A DNA stretch of 64,000 nucleotides. Origin: Protula sp. h YS-2021. Taxonomy: Eukaryota; Annelida; Polychaeta; Sabellida; Serpulidae. Below the pieces are notes generated by a model. That model saw nothing but the letters and a program-made list of their open reading frames with translations, did not search any database and was not told where the DNA came from. Position 1 is the stretch's first letter. Each line of letters starts with the position of its first letter. The stretch is from the NCBI GenBank assembly GCA_949752745.1, contig OX457026.1:31520411-31584410 (forward strand). The letters are read 5' to 3'. Both the position numbers and the translations under genes were made by a program. Below are positions 12,740 through 20,715 of this stretch, one piece after another.

Positions 12740-13419
12740 AAACGACATCATTACACCAACGAGAGGATTGCAAACGCAGACCAAACACCATTCACTTTTG
12801 GCATTGAAGGGTGAGAAATCAGTTTCTCTTTAATCCGCCGGATACGAGAAAAACAGGTTTACGGTCATGTTGGGTGCATGTGGGGACGGTTCAAAAATGC
12901 CTCCGTACATCATATTTAAACGCAAAACTCTGCCAAAAAATGTCAGGTTTCCTGGTGGTGTGATTGTCCGAAATCACGAGAAGGGTTGGATGGACGCAAG
13001 TTTAACAAAGGACTGGATTAAACGAACATCTGTCGGAAGCCCGGAAAGTCCTGGTTCTAGATGCATTTTGATGCCATCGTATGCCCTGTATGAAACAAAT
13101 CCTGGCTGAAAGCGCGACGGACTTAGTTATTATACCTGGTGGAATGACAAGCCAGCTTCAGGTGATGGATGTCAGCTGCAACCGTCCGTTCAAACAAAAG
13201 ATGCAGCAGCTTTGGAACGAATGGATGTTTTCGGGGGTACACGCCCTTTCACCCTCAGGGAACACCAAAAAGGCAGGCTTAGCCCTGATTGCTAAATGGG
13301 TGAAAGACGCTTGGGACGCCATTGATCCAGCTATCATCAAGCGCGGTTTCAAAAAGTTGCCTTACAAACTCGATCGATGGCCACAGAAGAGGACATCTTG
13401 TGGGACGATGAAGTCATGA
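12740..13419 (+). pseudogene. Decayed pogo/Tigger-type DDE transposase
   Basis: Pieces in order: RIANADQTPFTFG (first catalytic Asp region, about 12760), GACGDGSKMPPYIIFKRKTL and PGGVIVRNHEKGWMD (12873-13000), VLDAF (second Asp, about 13054) followed directly by an in-frame TGA, then ILAESATDLVIIPGGMTSQL and FKQKMQQLWNEWM (13093-13230). The pieces lie in different frames, so at least one frameshift and one stop break the gene, and the N-terminal CENP-B/HTH part is missing. It is inactive. The conserved blocks follow the DDE_1 superfamily closely enough for confident family assignment. Confidence 0.85.
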
Positions 13420-13662
13420 CGGGCGATGACGAATTCGACCAAGCCGATGTACGAAGTGACGTCATTTATGAGATCAGGATATTTGTCAGACTAACAGATG
13501 CAGCAGTTGTTGCTTGGCGACAGTGATTCGGAATTCTACGGATTTGAGGCCTAAAAACTGTGACGTCTGAGACTCGTGCCATTTTCTTTTTCTGTGTATC
13601 TTGATCGTGTGTAAATATCGCAAGATTATCGGAAAACTGTACATTTGTGGATATTAAACAAA

Positions 13663-13668
13663 TATGTG
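13663..13668. repeat. Polinton target site duplication, left copy (TATGTG)
   Basis: TATGTG lies immediately outside the 5'-AGTAGGGTG end. The same hexamer follows the opposite end at 31539-31544. Confidence 0.93.
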
Positions 13669-14052
13669 AGTAGGGTGAAAACAAGAGTTCTGGGTCACTT
13701 GATGACGTCATACTGTCTGGAAGTGACGTCATCATGTCTGGACCGGAAGTGCTGTCTAGACCGGAAGTGCTGTCTGGACCGGAAGTGCTGTCTGGAGTGG
13801 AAGTGACGTCATCATGTCTGGACCGGAAGTGACGTCATGATGTCTGGACCGGAAGTGACGTCATCATGTCTGGACCGGAAGTCATGATAAGCGTTAGGAT
13901 AGGCGCGACCATGTGTGACGTCATCATGACGTCATACTGAGATGATGCTGTCTGGAGTGAAAGTGGTTTGGCCGAGTCAATCAACATGAAGCCAATGAAC
14001 CCGACCTGTCAATCAGTGTAACCATGGCAACAGAGCCTAAAAAGGTCGACAA
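13669..14052 (+). repeat. Left terminal inverted repeat, 384 bp, with CRE/ETS/RFX-type sites
   Basis: Identical by eye to the inverse of 31155-31538. It holds seven perfect TGACGTCA octamers (13703, 13724, 13804, 13830, 13856, 13916 and 13927) and six ACCGGAAGT sites (13742, 13760, 13778, 13822, 13848, 13874). Two of these fuse as CCGGAAGTGACGTCA. An RFX-like palindromic site GTAACCATGGCAAC lies at 14018-14031. Much of it is a 26-bp tandem repeat of CCGGAAGTGACGTCATCATG plus TCTGGA. Confidence 0.95.
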
Positions 14053-14280
14053 CCCCCCCCCCCCCCTAGGACATACTATGTACCGACCCCCCCCCCCCTA
14101 GGACATACTATGTACCGACCCCCCCCCTAGGGCATACTATGTACCGACCCCCCCCCTAGGACATACTATGTACCGACCCCCCCCCTAGGACAGACTATGT
14201 ACCGACCCCCCCCCTAGGACAGACTATGTACCGACCCCCCCCCCCCTAGGACAGACTATGTACCGACCCCCCCCCCCCCA
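14051..14280 (+). repeat. Left subterminal array: seven ~30-bp units with C-runs
   Basis: The unit is a run of 7-14 C followed by CTAGGACATACTATGTACCG or its CAGAC variant. Seven copies lie directly inside the left terminal repeat. Three inverted copies lie at 30497-30600 near the other end. Confidence 0.92.
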
Positions 14281-14301
14281 GGAGAGCAACAAAAATTTTT
14301 G

Positions 14302-14330
14302 TCGAATCAGCATGATAAAATCCTATATAA
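14302..14330 (+). promoter_or_regulatory. Left-end promoter: CGAATCAGCA motif and TATATAA box
   Basis: GAATCAGCATGATAAAA is followed by TATATAA at 14324-14330. The same arrangement occurs in mirror orientation at the right end (GATTCAGCATGATAAAA, TATATAA at 30427-30421). Similarity continues downstream through GTGTCTC-AGGCTTAG and CAGACACA. Confidence 0.7.
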
Positions 14331-14370
14331 GTGTGGTGTCTCAAGGCTTAGAGACATTGTCAGACACATC

Positions 14371-14646
14371 ATGGATAACACACCAGCTATCATCATTGAT
14401 GACTTAACAGCGTTTCAAGCGAATGAATCTGTTTGCATCTGGGTAAATATGCGTGATGAAGCTGAAGCAGCTGATATTACATATGCTTTGGAGGAGGTGC
14501 TACAATTTCCAACTCAGATCACTGCAGTGAAGCCTGACGTAGTAATTACATTTATGTGGAACAACCGCATAGTAACACTGACTCAACGATACTGCAAGTG
14601 TCAAGTGTGGTTGGAATATGAGGGACAACCCCATAACTGCTGCTGA
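14371..14646 (+). CDS. Left-end small protein, 91 aa, unknown function
   Basis: The start at 14371 (MDNTPAIIIDDLTAF) is preferred over the upstream ATG at 14299, because the TATATAA box at 14324-14330 lies between them and transcription should begin about 30 bp later. The protein has no membrane segment, a mixed alpha/beta composition and a C-terminal cluster YCKCQVWLEYEG ending PHNCC (four cysteines in about 20 residues), possibly metal-binding. I recognise no family. It is the first rightward gene and its promoter is a diverged mirror copy of the one driving the 30366 gene. A GGCCCTTTTAAGGGCC hairpin follows the stop. Confidence 0.6.
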   Translation: MDNTPAIIIDDLTAFQANESVCIWVNMRDEAEAADITYALEEVLQFPTQITAVKPDVVITFMWNNRIVTLTQRYCKCQVWLEYEGQPHNCC

Positions 14647-14665
14647 TATATACTAAAATATTTCG

Positions 14666-14682
14666 GGCCCTTTTAAGGGCCA
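14666..14682. other. Short palindromic hairpin after the left-end gene
   Basis: GGCCCTTTTAAGGGCC can form a 7-bp stem with almost no loop, about 20 bp after the stop codon. No AATAAA is seen here. A role in 3' end formation is possible but unsupported. Confidence 0.35.
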
Positions 14683-14709
14683 TCCTATATTATGAAATGA
14701 AGCAAAACA

Positions 14710-14711
<2 letters not shown>

Positions 14712-14789
<78 letters not shown>
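14712..14789. repeat. (GT)n microsatellite inside the Polinton
   Basis: About 38 uninterrupted GT units lie between the left-end gene and the polymerase promoter region. Confidence 0.97.
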
Positions 14790-14791
<2 letters not shown>

Positions 14792-14818
14792 AATACATTT
14801 TATCACATTTCAGGTCTA

Positions 14819-14858
14819 GTTGGCGGATGAATACCATTTGGCGGATGAATACCATTTG
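14819..14858. repeat. Tandem duplication of a 20-bp unit
   Basis: TTGGCGGATGAATACCATTT occurs twice in a row. Confidence 0.9.
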
Positions 14859-14960
14859 ACAGACCAATTAACTTCACCGCTAGATGTCTCTGCTGTGTAG
14901 CAGTGCAGCTGTACAACTTCACAACTGTAAGTAAGACATTCATATACACAAGTAAAATTC

Positions 14961-15120
14961 TGCTGAGTCAGCAATTTTAACATTTTGGAACAAGTTTGAA
15001 AAGTTACACACCATATTTTGATTACATGGAAGTAGCATAAAAGCATGAGTGAAACATGTCAACTAGTCAACTAGTGATACATTCTGCTGAGTCAACACAC
15101 CATTGAAGTGGTATAAAAGG
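14961..15120 (+). promoter_or_regulatory. Duplicated PolB promoter: Maf/AP-1-type palindrome plus TATA box, two copies
   Basis: The first copy has the perfect 13-bp palindrome TGCTGAGTCAGCA (14961-14973) with GCATAAAAGC at 15035-15044. The second has TGCTGAGTCAACA (15085-15097) with GTATAAAAGG at 15111-15120. Each TATA-like box is followed by GAGTGAAAC. The palindrome equals the TRE-type Maf recognition element and contains the AP-1 core TGAGTCA. Confidence 0.7.
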
Positions 15121-15178
15121 AAGAGTGAAACGTATATTTTACTTCATTTCAGTTCCAGCAGTTGAAGAAGCAACAACG

Positions 15179-18100
15179 ATGGCACCAGTCTACTGTCATG
15201 ATTGTGATGTGACATTTCCATCTCTGGAAGTGTTCGTGACACATACATGCAAACCAGCTAGGATGAAACGTGCTCATGAAGAGCTTGTTGAGCAGATTGA
15301 AGCCAAGAGACGAAAGACCGTACAAGATGGTGTTGACAGACCTGATCCAGTCCTCTGCTGTAAATGCGCCAAGATATTTTCATCTTTGGATGCATTTGAG
15401 ACACACGCATGTGATGAGATGGAAAATGTGTCTCATGAAGAACAAAGAAAGAAAGAGACAGGACAAGTAGGCAGAGGCAGAAGAGTGAGTCTTGGTGAAA
15501 ACGCGCAGGAAAGACGGTTTGAGCCTGAAGATGGATCAGATTTGCTACTTGAAATGCGACAACAAGAGAACCGAATCAAGAGACATTTGCTAGAAACGTT
15601 AAACCGTGGTATGAAATGGTACATTGTCGTGCATGCACGCTTCAAGAAAATGACACCAAATGTTGAAGGCGTGATGGTAGAACAAGTGGATAATGCCTTC
15701 ATCAGTAGTCCAACGTATGCAGCATACAATCCAACAGATATTGAGAAGGACTTGCCAGAAGCCTATAAAGAATTATTTACCAGGTTTGATGAACATGAGC
15801 GACAAGGTTCTGGCTGGGTGTTGGATAACATATTATTCATTGAAGTGCATACAGCGACGTCAGCACCATTGGAAGCAAGCAGTTTTATCCCACTACCGAA
15901 GAAAGTAAAGAATACAAAGGCGGTGTTAAACATTCAGAATAAAGACAACAAGTGCTTCTTATGGTCTGTATTGGCTCACCTTCACCCTTCAACAAACAGT
16001 CCTTGCCGCGTGAGTCATTACACACCATTTGAGAACGAATTGAAGGTGGAAGGCATGACATTTCCCACACCGATTACAGACATTCCAAAATTTGAAAAGG
16101 AGAATGATGTTTCTATCAATGTGTTTGGATATGAACATGATGTCGTTGTTCCCATACAACTCAGTCGAAACACCAGCGCCAACAGCGCCAGAGAAATCAA
16201 CTTGCTTTTGATTAGTAATGACAAGACAAGACATTACTGCCTCATCAAGAATTTCAGCAGACTGATGGCTTATCGATCAAAGTATAATGGTGCAACTTTT
16301 TATTGTTTCAACTGTCTTCATGGGTTTATGCGGCAAGATCTGTTAGACAAGCATCGTGAAGTGTGTGGCAAGCATGGTGCACAACGTTTATCATTTCCCA
16401 AGGAACCCTTCATCAAGTTCAAGAATGTAGCCAAACAACAGCGAGCGCCGTTTGTCATTTATGCAGACTTTGAATGTTTCACGAAAAAGCATGAAGGAGA
16501 CAAGTATCAGCATCATCGTCCAAACAGCTTTGCCTATGTGGTTGTGAGCCAGTATGATACACGTGCGCCAGTCGTATATCGAGGAGACAATGCTGTGAAA
16601 GTCTTTTTAGACCATATGGTGAATGAACGTGATCGTATTGTGCATGGCTTGCTACAGCCAAAGAAAATGGTGATGACTCATGAAGATGAAGAGCATTATA
16701 AGAACGCCACAGATTGCTACATTTGTCATGAGCCTCTAGGAGCAGATCATGTGAGAGATCATGACCATATCAATGGCAAATACCGCGGAGCTGCACATAG
16801 TGAATGCAATTTGCAATTCCGATTTCGAAAAGATCAGCAGGATGTTGAAGATTCTTTCATCATTCCTGTGTTTTTCCACAATTTACGAGGCTATGACAGC
16901 CATTTGATCATGGAAGAAATTGGAAAGTTCAAAAACGAAAGGATTACAGTCATTCCCAACACCGTTGAGAAATATATTGCATTCACCATGAGCAATCTGA
17001 AATTTACAGACAGCTTTCAGTTCATGAGTACTTCTCTACAGAAGTTGGTCTCCAACCTGGCAGCAGAAGGGAAAGACAACTTTTATCACATGACGTCACA
17101 CATTCACGATAGCGACCAACAAGAGTTACTGTTGAGAAAGGGAGTGTACCCTTATGATTACGTGGATGAGCCATCCAAGTTTGCTGAAACACAACTGCCG
17201 TCCAAGGACAAGTTTTACAGTCTACTCAGTGAAGAAGACATTAGCGATGAGGATTATGCGCATGCGCAGAAGGTGTGGGAGACATTCCACTGTACTACAT
17301 TTGGCGAATACCATGACTTGTACCTGAAATCAGATGTGTTGCTGCTGGCTGACGTGTTTGAAAACTTTCGTCACGTATGTCTCAACACGTATGAATTGGA
17401 TCCTGCTCACTACTATACAGCGCCAGGACTGTCGTGGGATGCCATGTTGAAAGCGACAAAGGTGAAATTGGAATTGATCAACGACATTGACATGTACCAA
17501 ATGGTTGAACAAGGTTTACGTGGAGGAATATCTGTCATCACACACAAGTATGCGAAAGCAAATAACCCCTACGTACCAGATTACGATCCCACGAAACCAA
17601 CCAACTACTTGACTTACCTGGATGCAAACAACTTGTATGGCTGGGCTATGTCGCAAAGCATGCCGGAAAGTGGATTTATGTGGGTGAGCGAGCCAGAATC
17701 CATTGACTTTATGGATGTGGATGAAGATGACGAGATTGGATACATTTTAGAAGTGGATTTGGAATACCCATATTCAATCCATGATCATCATAATCACTAT
17801 CCAGTGGCTCCAGAACGGAAATGTGTGAAAGTGGGAGAATTGTCAAAACATAGTCAGAAGCTACGGAAAGATCTAAACATGAAAGGCAAACCTAGTGAAA
17901 AGCTCATTCCCAACTTGTGTGACAAGAAGAAATATGTGCTTCATTATAGAAATTTACAGCAATATGTCTCACTGGGATTGAAAGTCACGAAGGTGCACCG
18001 TGCCATCATGTTTGCACAGAGCAAATGGTTGGCAAAATACATCTCCTTGAACACGGAAAAGAGAAAGTTGGCCAAGAACCCGTTTGAGAAAGACTTTTTC

Positions 18101-18862
18101 AAACTGATGAACAACTCTGTGTTTGGCAAAACCATGGAAAATGTAAGAAAGCGCATGAATGTGGAACTTGTTCACCAGGAAAAGCGGTTCAAGAAACTTG
18201 TAGCCAAACCTTCCTTCCACAAATTTAGAATTTTCAACGAAGATTTGACCGCGGTACATTTGCGCAAAGTGGATCTGCTTCTGGATAAACCCATTCAAGT
18301 TGGGTTCACCATTCTCGACCTCAGCAAGGTGCTCATGTTCCACTTTCATTACAACTACATCATGACCAAGTATCCCAACGCCAAACTCTTGTTCAGCGAC
18401 ACCGACAGTCTATGTTATGACATAGAAACGGAAGATATATACAAAGACATGCAGGAAGATGCTGACTTGTTCGACACAAGTGACTATCCGCCAGATCATT
18501 TCCTACATTCCAACGTGAACAAGAAAGTGCTTGGGAAAATGAAAGATGAGACGGCGGGCATTCCCATTGAAGAGTTTGTTGGACTTCGACCGAAAATGTA
18601 TAGTATGATGTATGGTGGGAAAGAAAAACGTACGGCCAAAGGCATCACTCGCGCGTGTCAAAGACGGATGAAACATCAGCAGTATAGAGACAGTTTGTTC
18701 AACCAAACGCAAACGATGACTACAGGACACATCATTCGAAGTCATAACCACCAGATCTTCTCGGAGAAGTTGAGGAAAGTGGCTCTCTCTCCCTTTGATG
18801 ACAAGCGATATGTGATGAGTGATGGCTATTCCACTTTGGCGCATGGGCATTACAGTATATAA
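15179..18862 (+). CDS. Protein-primed family B DNA polymerase (Polinton PolB), 1227 aa
   Basis: Replicates the element's linear genome by protein priming. The start at 15179 (MAPVYCHDCDVTFP) is chosen because the upstream in-frame ATG at 15125 lies only a few bases after the TATA box. Order, in residues from this start: two Cys/His finger-like segments (about 6-25 and 60-80); a conserved N-terminal region with NKCFLWSVLAHLHP (Cys259) and HYCLIK (His352); a YCFNCLHGFMRQDLLDKH finger; exonuclease motif YADFE (Asp430, Glu432); an endonuclease-VII-like Cys/His insert CYICHEPLG..RDHDHINGKYRG (from Cys513); second exonuclease motif FHNLRGYDSH; polymerase motif A DANNLYG (Asp815); motif B KLMNNSVFG (from Lys975); motif C DTDS (1074-1077). 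All catalytic residues are present and there is no break. The TAA stop lies inside the next promoter's TATATAA. Confidence 0.97.
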   Translation: MAPVYCHDCDVTFPSLEVFVTHTCKPARMKRAHEELVEQIEAKRRKTVQDGVDRPDPVLCCKCAKIFSSLDAFETHACDEMENVSHEEQRKKETGQVGRGRRVSLGENAQERRFEPEDGSDLLLEMRQQENRIKRHLLETLNRGMKWYIVVHARFKKMTPNVEGVMVEQVDNAFISSPTYAAYNPTDIEKDLPEAYKELFTRFDEHERQGSGWVLDNILFIEVHTATSAPLEASSFIPLPKKVKNTKAVLNIQNKDNKCFLWSVLAHLHPSTNSPCRVSHYTPFENELKVEGMTFPTPITDIPKFEKENDVSINVFGYEHDVVVPIQLSRNTSANSAREINLLLISNDKTRHYCLIKNFSRLMAYRSKYNGATFYCFNCLHGFMRQDLLDKHREVCGKHGAQRLSFPKEPFIKFKNVAKQQRAPFVIYADFECFTKKHEGDKYQHHRPNSFAYVVVSQYDTRAPVVYRGDNAVKVFLDHMVNERDRIVHGLLQPKKMVMTHEDEEHYKNATDCYICHEPLGADHVRDHDHINGKYRGAAHSECNLQFRFRKDQQDVEDSFIIPVFFHNLRGYDSHLIMEEIGKFKNERITVIPNTVEKYIAFTMSNLKFTDSFQFMSTSLQKLVSNLAAEGKDNFYHMTSHIHDSDQQELLLRKGVYPYDYVDEPSKFAETQLPSKDKFYSLLSEEDISDEDYAHAQKVWETFHCTTFGEYHDLYLKSDVLLLADVFENFRHVCLNTYELDPAHYYTAPGLSWDAMLKATKVKLELINDIDMYQMVEQGLRGGISVITHKYAKANNPYVPDYDPTKPTNYLTYLDANNLYGWAMSQSMPESGFMWVSEPESIDFMDVDEDDEIGYILEVDLEYPYSIHDHHNHYPVAPERKCVKVGELSKHSQKLRKDLNMKGKPSEKLIPNLCDKKKYVLHYRNLQQYVSLGLKVTKVHRAIMFAQSKWLAKYISLNTEKRKLAKNPFEKDFFKLMNNSVFGKTMENVRKRMNVELVHQEKRFKKLVAKPSFHKFRIFNEDLTAVHLRKVDLLLDKPIQVGFTILDLSKVLMFHFHYNYIMTKYPNAKLLFSDTDSLCYDIETEDIYKDMQEDADLFDTSDYPPDHFLHSNVNKKVLGKMKDETAGIPIEEFVGLRPKMYSMMYGGKEKRTAKGITRACQRRMKHQQYRDSLFNQTQTMTTGHIIRSHNHQIFSEKLRKVALSPFDDKRYVMSDGYSTLAHGHYSI

Positions 18863-18863
18863 G
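18856..18863 (+). promoter_or_regulatory. TATA box overlapping the PolB stop codon
   Basis: TATATAAG contains the polymerase stop codon (TAA 18860-18862) and lies 55 bp before the ATG of the PC4-like gene, so the downstream gene set probably has its own promoter. Confidence 0.65.
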
Positions 18864-18917
18864 GGGGAGACACTTCAACTTGAGAGTCAGTTGTGGTGTG
18901 AACACTGAAGCGTCAAC

Positions 18918-19262
18918 ATGAAAAGATCTGCACCAACGGATATGGATACTCTTGCTGATACAGTCAAAGACATGAAAGTGAAACATCCTGATACTACCAT
19001 TAAGAAATTAAAAGTGGAGATAGCACCAACACCACAGTCGTGGGATGGAATGCTTTCTCTAGGCAATGGAAAGTATATCAAGATTATGAAACAAAGTAAT
19101 GAAGGCGTGGTAAACATTCGCAAATACCTCAGAGATGAGGGGACTGGAAAAAACCGTCCAACGAAAAAGGGAATTTTGCTGACAATACCTGAATGGAAAA
19201 TGCTGAAGAAGCAGGTGAAAGAAGTGGATAAAAGGCTTCGCAGACAAGACGACAAGTCATAA
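18918..19262 (+). CDS. PC4/Sub1-like single-stranded DNA-binding protein, 114 aa
   Basis: The N-terminal 50 residues are Lys/Asp-rich and probably disordered. The C-terminal half (GNGKYIKIMKQSNEGVVNIR, then KYLRDEGTG..RPTKKGILLTIPEWKMLKKQ and VKEVDKRL) follows the PC4 pattern: strand, G-x-hydrophobic-x-I-R-x-Y, a Pro-x-KKGI-x-L strand, and a W/L helix. PC4-type proteins bind and melt DNA and act in transcription and replication. Next to a protein-primed polymerase, a role in coating displaced single strands or in late transcription is plausible but inferred. It has its own TATA box and is followed 12 bp later by a related gene. Confidence 0.75.
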   Translation: MKRSAPTDMDTLADTVKDMKVKHPDTTIKKLKVEIAPTPQSWDGMLSLGNGKYIKIMKQSNEGVVNIRKYLRDEGTGKNRPTKKGILLTIPEWKMLKKQVKEVDKRLRRQDDKS

Positions 19263-19274
19263 CAAGGTAAAAAC

Positions 19275-19646
19275 ATGAATGCACTCATGCTGAACGGTGG
19301 TGTTTACCTTACTGTCAATGAGAGGAATGAAGTGATACTAGATTCTAAGACAAGTTATCATCGGTTTAAACCTGAAGTGTGGAAAGACTTTAAAAACATA
19401 CCGCTTGAAGCTGGGTTTAAACGCAGACTTGAAAATAAAGTGGAAGTGACGGTGGCTGAATATGATTCTAACATACGTGTAGAAATCTGTAGAAATCTTT
19501 TACAGGATTATCCAGAGGATTATAAGGGAGTTGTGCCAGATACACCATATACAGATTTGATCATCTTTGATATCAAGAACTGGCGCGCAGTCTTACGATT
19601 CCTAGAAGTGATACAACATCCACTCTTCGCCATCTTGCGAGCATAA
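19275..19646 (+). CDS. PC4-like-related small protein, 123 aa (paralogue 1)
   Basis: Starts 12 bp after the PC4-like gene. The pattern shared with the genes at 19702, 20317 and 28673 is: a Gly-Phe/Tyr strand (AGFKRRLENKVEVTVAEYDS), a strand with alternating hydrophobics (IRVEICR), then a hydrophobic strand ending in a short helix with Trp and Leu (LIIFDIKNWRAVLRFLEV). This matches the 'I-x-L-x3-EW-x2-L' ending of the PC4-like protein, so it is probably a diverged duplicate. No catalytic motif is seen. Function is unknown; nucleic-acid binding is inferred from the relationship. Confidence 0.6.
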   Translation: MNALMLNGGVYLTVNERNEVILDSKTSYHRFKPEVWKDFKNIPLEAGFKRRLENKVEVTVAEYDSNIRVEICRNLLQDYPEDYKGVVPDTPYTDLIIFDIKNWRAVLRFLEVIQHPLFAILRA

Positions 19647-19701
19647 AAAACGTCTTTGCAGACAAGGAGACAGCTCATAGTTCATCTGACTGCTGGACGA
19701 G

Positions 19702-20043
19702 ATGGAAGACTTTTTAACGGAATATAAACCAATTACGCATGGGTTCTCATATCTGAGAAACGAATATGATGACATTGTGCTAAGACATTTTGGACAGTAT
19801 CTCGTCCTATCACTTGATGACCAATCCGTGTTGAAAGACCATCTAGAGAAGTTTAGGATACCTGGCTTTCTCCTGACAGTCTCAAATGAATTAGAAGTGC
19901 GTGTGACTGAGAACTGCTTAGACGTGTTTATACAATTTCGCCAATATGACGAGCTTACAGAAAACTATGATTACATCACCCTCAACACAGTGGAATGGAA
20001 CGCGTTGTTACAAGCATTGGATTGGAAAGAACCTAACGCTTGA
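19702..20043 (+). CDS. PC4-like-related small protein, 113 aa (paralogue 2)
   Basis: The family pattern is clear: GFLLTVSNELEVRVTENCLD, VFIQFRQYDE, then YDYITLNTVEWNALLQALDW. The terminal strand-helix matches the neighbouring paralogues closely. Its last 98 bp overlap the next open frame in another frame, so either the two are separate overlapping genes or a frameshift has split a two-domain protein. Nothing beyond relationship to a single-stranded DNA-binding family indicates function. Confidence 0.6.
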   Translation: MEDFLTEYKPITHGFSYLRNEYDDIVLRHFGQYLVLSLDDQSVLKDHLEKFRIPGFLLTVSNELEVRVTENCLDVFIQFRQYDELTENYDYITLNTVEWNALLQALDWKEPNA

Positions 20044-20317
20044 ATTCAAAGAAACAGAAATATGGCTTACACGAGGCACCAAATCCATTGAGCTGACACA
20101 ACCTATGCGTGTGATGGACTTAGAAGAAGAAGGATATGAACTGAAACTGTCTGAACATGTAACTGTTAAAGTGATAAAGTTTGGTGATGTGTGTTATGTG
20201 AGCTTTCATAGCATTTACAAACATGGATGTAATGTCTATGATACCTATATCAATTTAGATTCTAATGAATGGTATTCATTGATGAATGTATTGAAAAATG
20301 AATGTGTTTGTAAATAA
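19946..20317 (+). CDS. PC4-like-related small protein (paralogue 3), start uncertain
   Basis: The recognisable domain runs only from about 20030 (TLEFKETEIWLTRGTKSIEL) through EEGYELKLSEHVTVKVIKFG, CYVSFHSIYKH and YINLDSNEWYSLMNVLKN to the stop. It is clearly related to paralogues 1, 2 and the 28673 gene. The only upstream ATGs in frame (19946, 19967) lie within paralogue 2 and would add a non-homologous N-terminus. Possible explanations are translational coupling, ribosomal frameshifting from paralogue 2 into this frame, or a recent frameshift in a fused gene. Confidence 0.55.
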   Translation: MTSLQKTMITSPSTQWNGTRCYKHWIGKNLTLEFKETEIWLTRGTKSIELTQPMRVMDLEEEGYELKLSEHVTVKVIKFGDVCYVSFHSIYKHGCNVYDTYINLDSNEWYSLMNVLKNECVCK

Positions 20318-20570
20318 AAAGTTTGTAAATAGTGTAAATAGACTTTGTAGTTAAGAGTTTGTAGTTAAGAATTTTGTAAATAGTGTAAATAGTGTAAATA
20401 AAAGTTTGTAAATAGTGTACATAGAATTTGTAGTTAAGAATTTGTAAATAGTGTAAATAGCGTTTGTAGTTAAGAGTTTGTAAATAGTGTTTGTAAACTT
20501 TGTAAATAGTGTTTGTAAACTTTGTAAATAGTGTTTGTAGTTAAGAATTTGTAAATAGAACACAATAAAC
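20310..20570 (+). repeat. AT-rich tandem repeat after the rightward gene set
   Basis: TTTGTAAATAGTG and TTTGTAGTTAAGA alternate about 20 times between the last stop codon and the poly(A) signal. It looks like 3' UTR built by slippage of a 13-bp unit. Confidence 0.9.
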
Positions 20571-20603
20571 AAGACAGTTGTTTGAAACTTGATTTGTTTT
20601 ATT
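20564..20603. terminator. Convergent poly(A) signals
   Basis: AATAAA on the plus strand at 20564-20569 serves the rightward genes. AATAAA on the minus strand (TTTATT at 20598-20603) serves the leftward morphogenesis genes. The signals are about 30 bp apart and mark where the two transcription units meet. Confidence 0.7.
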
Positions 20604-20604
20604 T

Positions 20605-20712
20605 AACAACAACAACTTAACTAATATAACAACAACAACAACTTAACTAATATAACAACAACAACAACTTAACTAATATAACAACAACAACTTAACTAAT
20701 ATAACAACAACA
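20605..20712. repeat. Tandem repeat of AACAACAACTTAACTAATAT units
   Basis: About four copies of (AAC)n TTAACTAATAT lie in the 3' region of the leftward protease gene. Confidence 0.9.
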
Positions 20713-20715
20713 ACA

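Larger units (their letters stand above)
12535..13668 (+). mobile_element. pogo/Tigger-like transposon, left part (interrupted by the Polinton)
   Basis: The left end CTGTAATTTTCCGTGTATG-TTACGC is preceded by TA at 12533-12534. It matches the inverted right end CCGTGATTTCCGTGTGTATCACGC, which is bordered by TA at 31721-31722. Subterminal ATATTACGCACCC-ACGACTTTTG is also shared in inverted orientation. Without the Polinton the element is only about 1.3 kb, so the part encoding the DNA-binding domain is deleted. A decayed DDE transposase frame lies at about 12740-13419. Confidence 0.8.

Noticed and set aside
14051..14280. CRISPR-like array (30-bp units)
   Set aside because: There are no unique spacers; the units are contiguous and mirrored at the other end of a eukaryotic element.
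14299..14370. Upstream ATG as start of the left-end gene
   Set aside because: The TATATAA box lies within this segment, so transcripts should begin after it.
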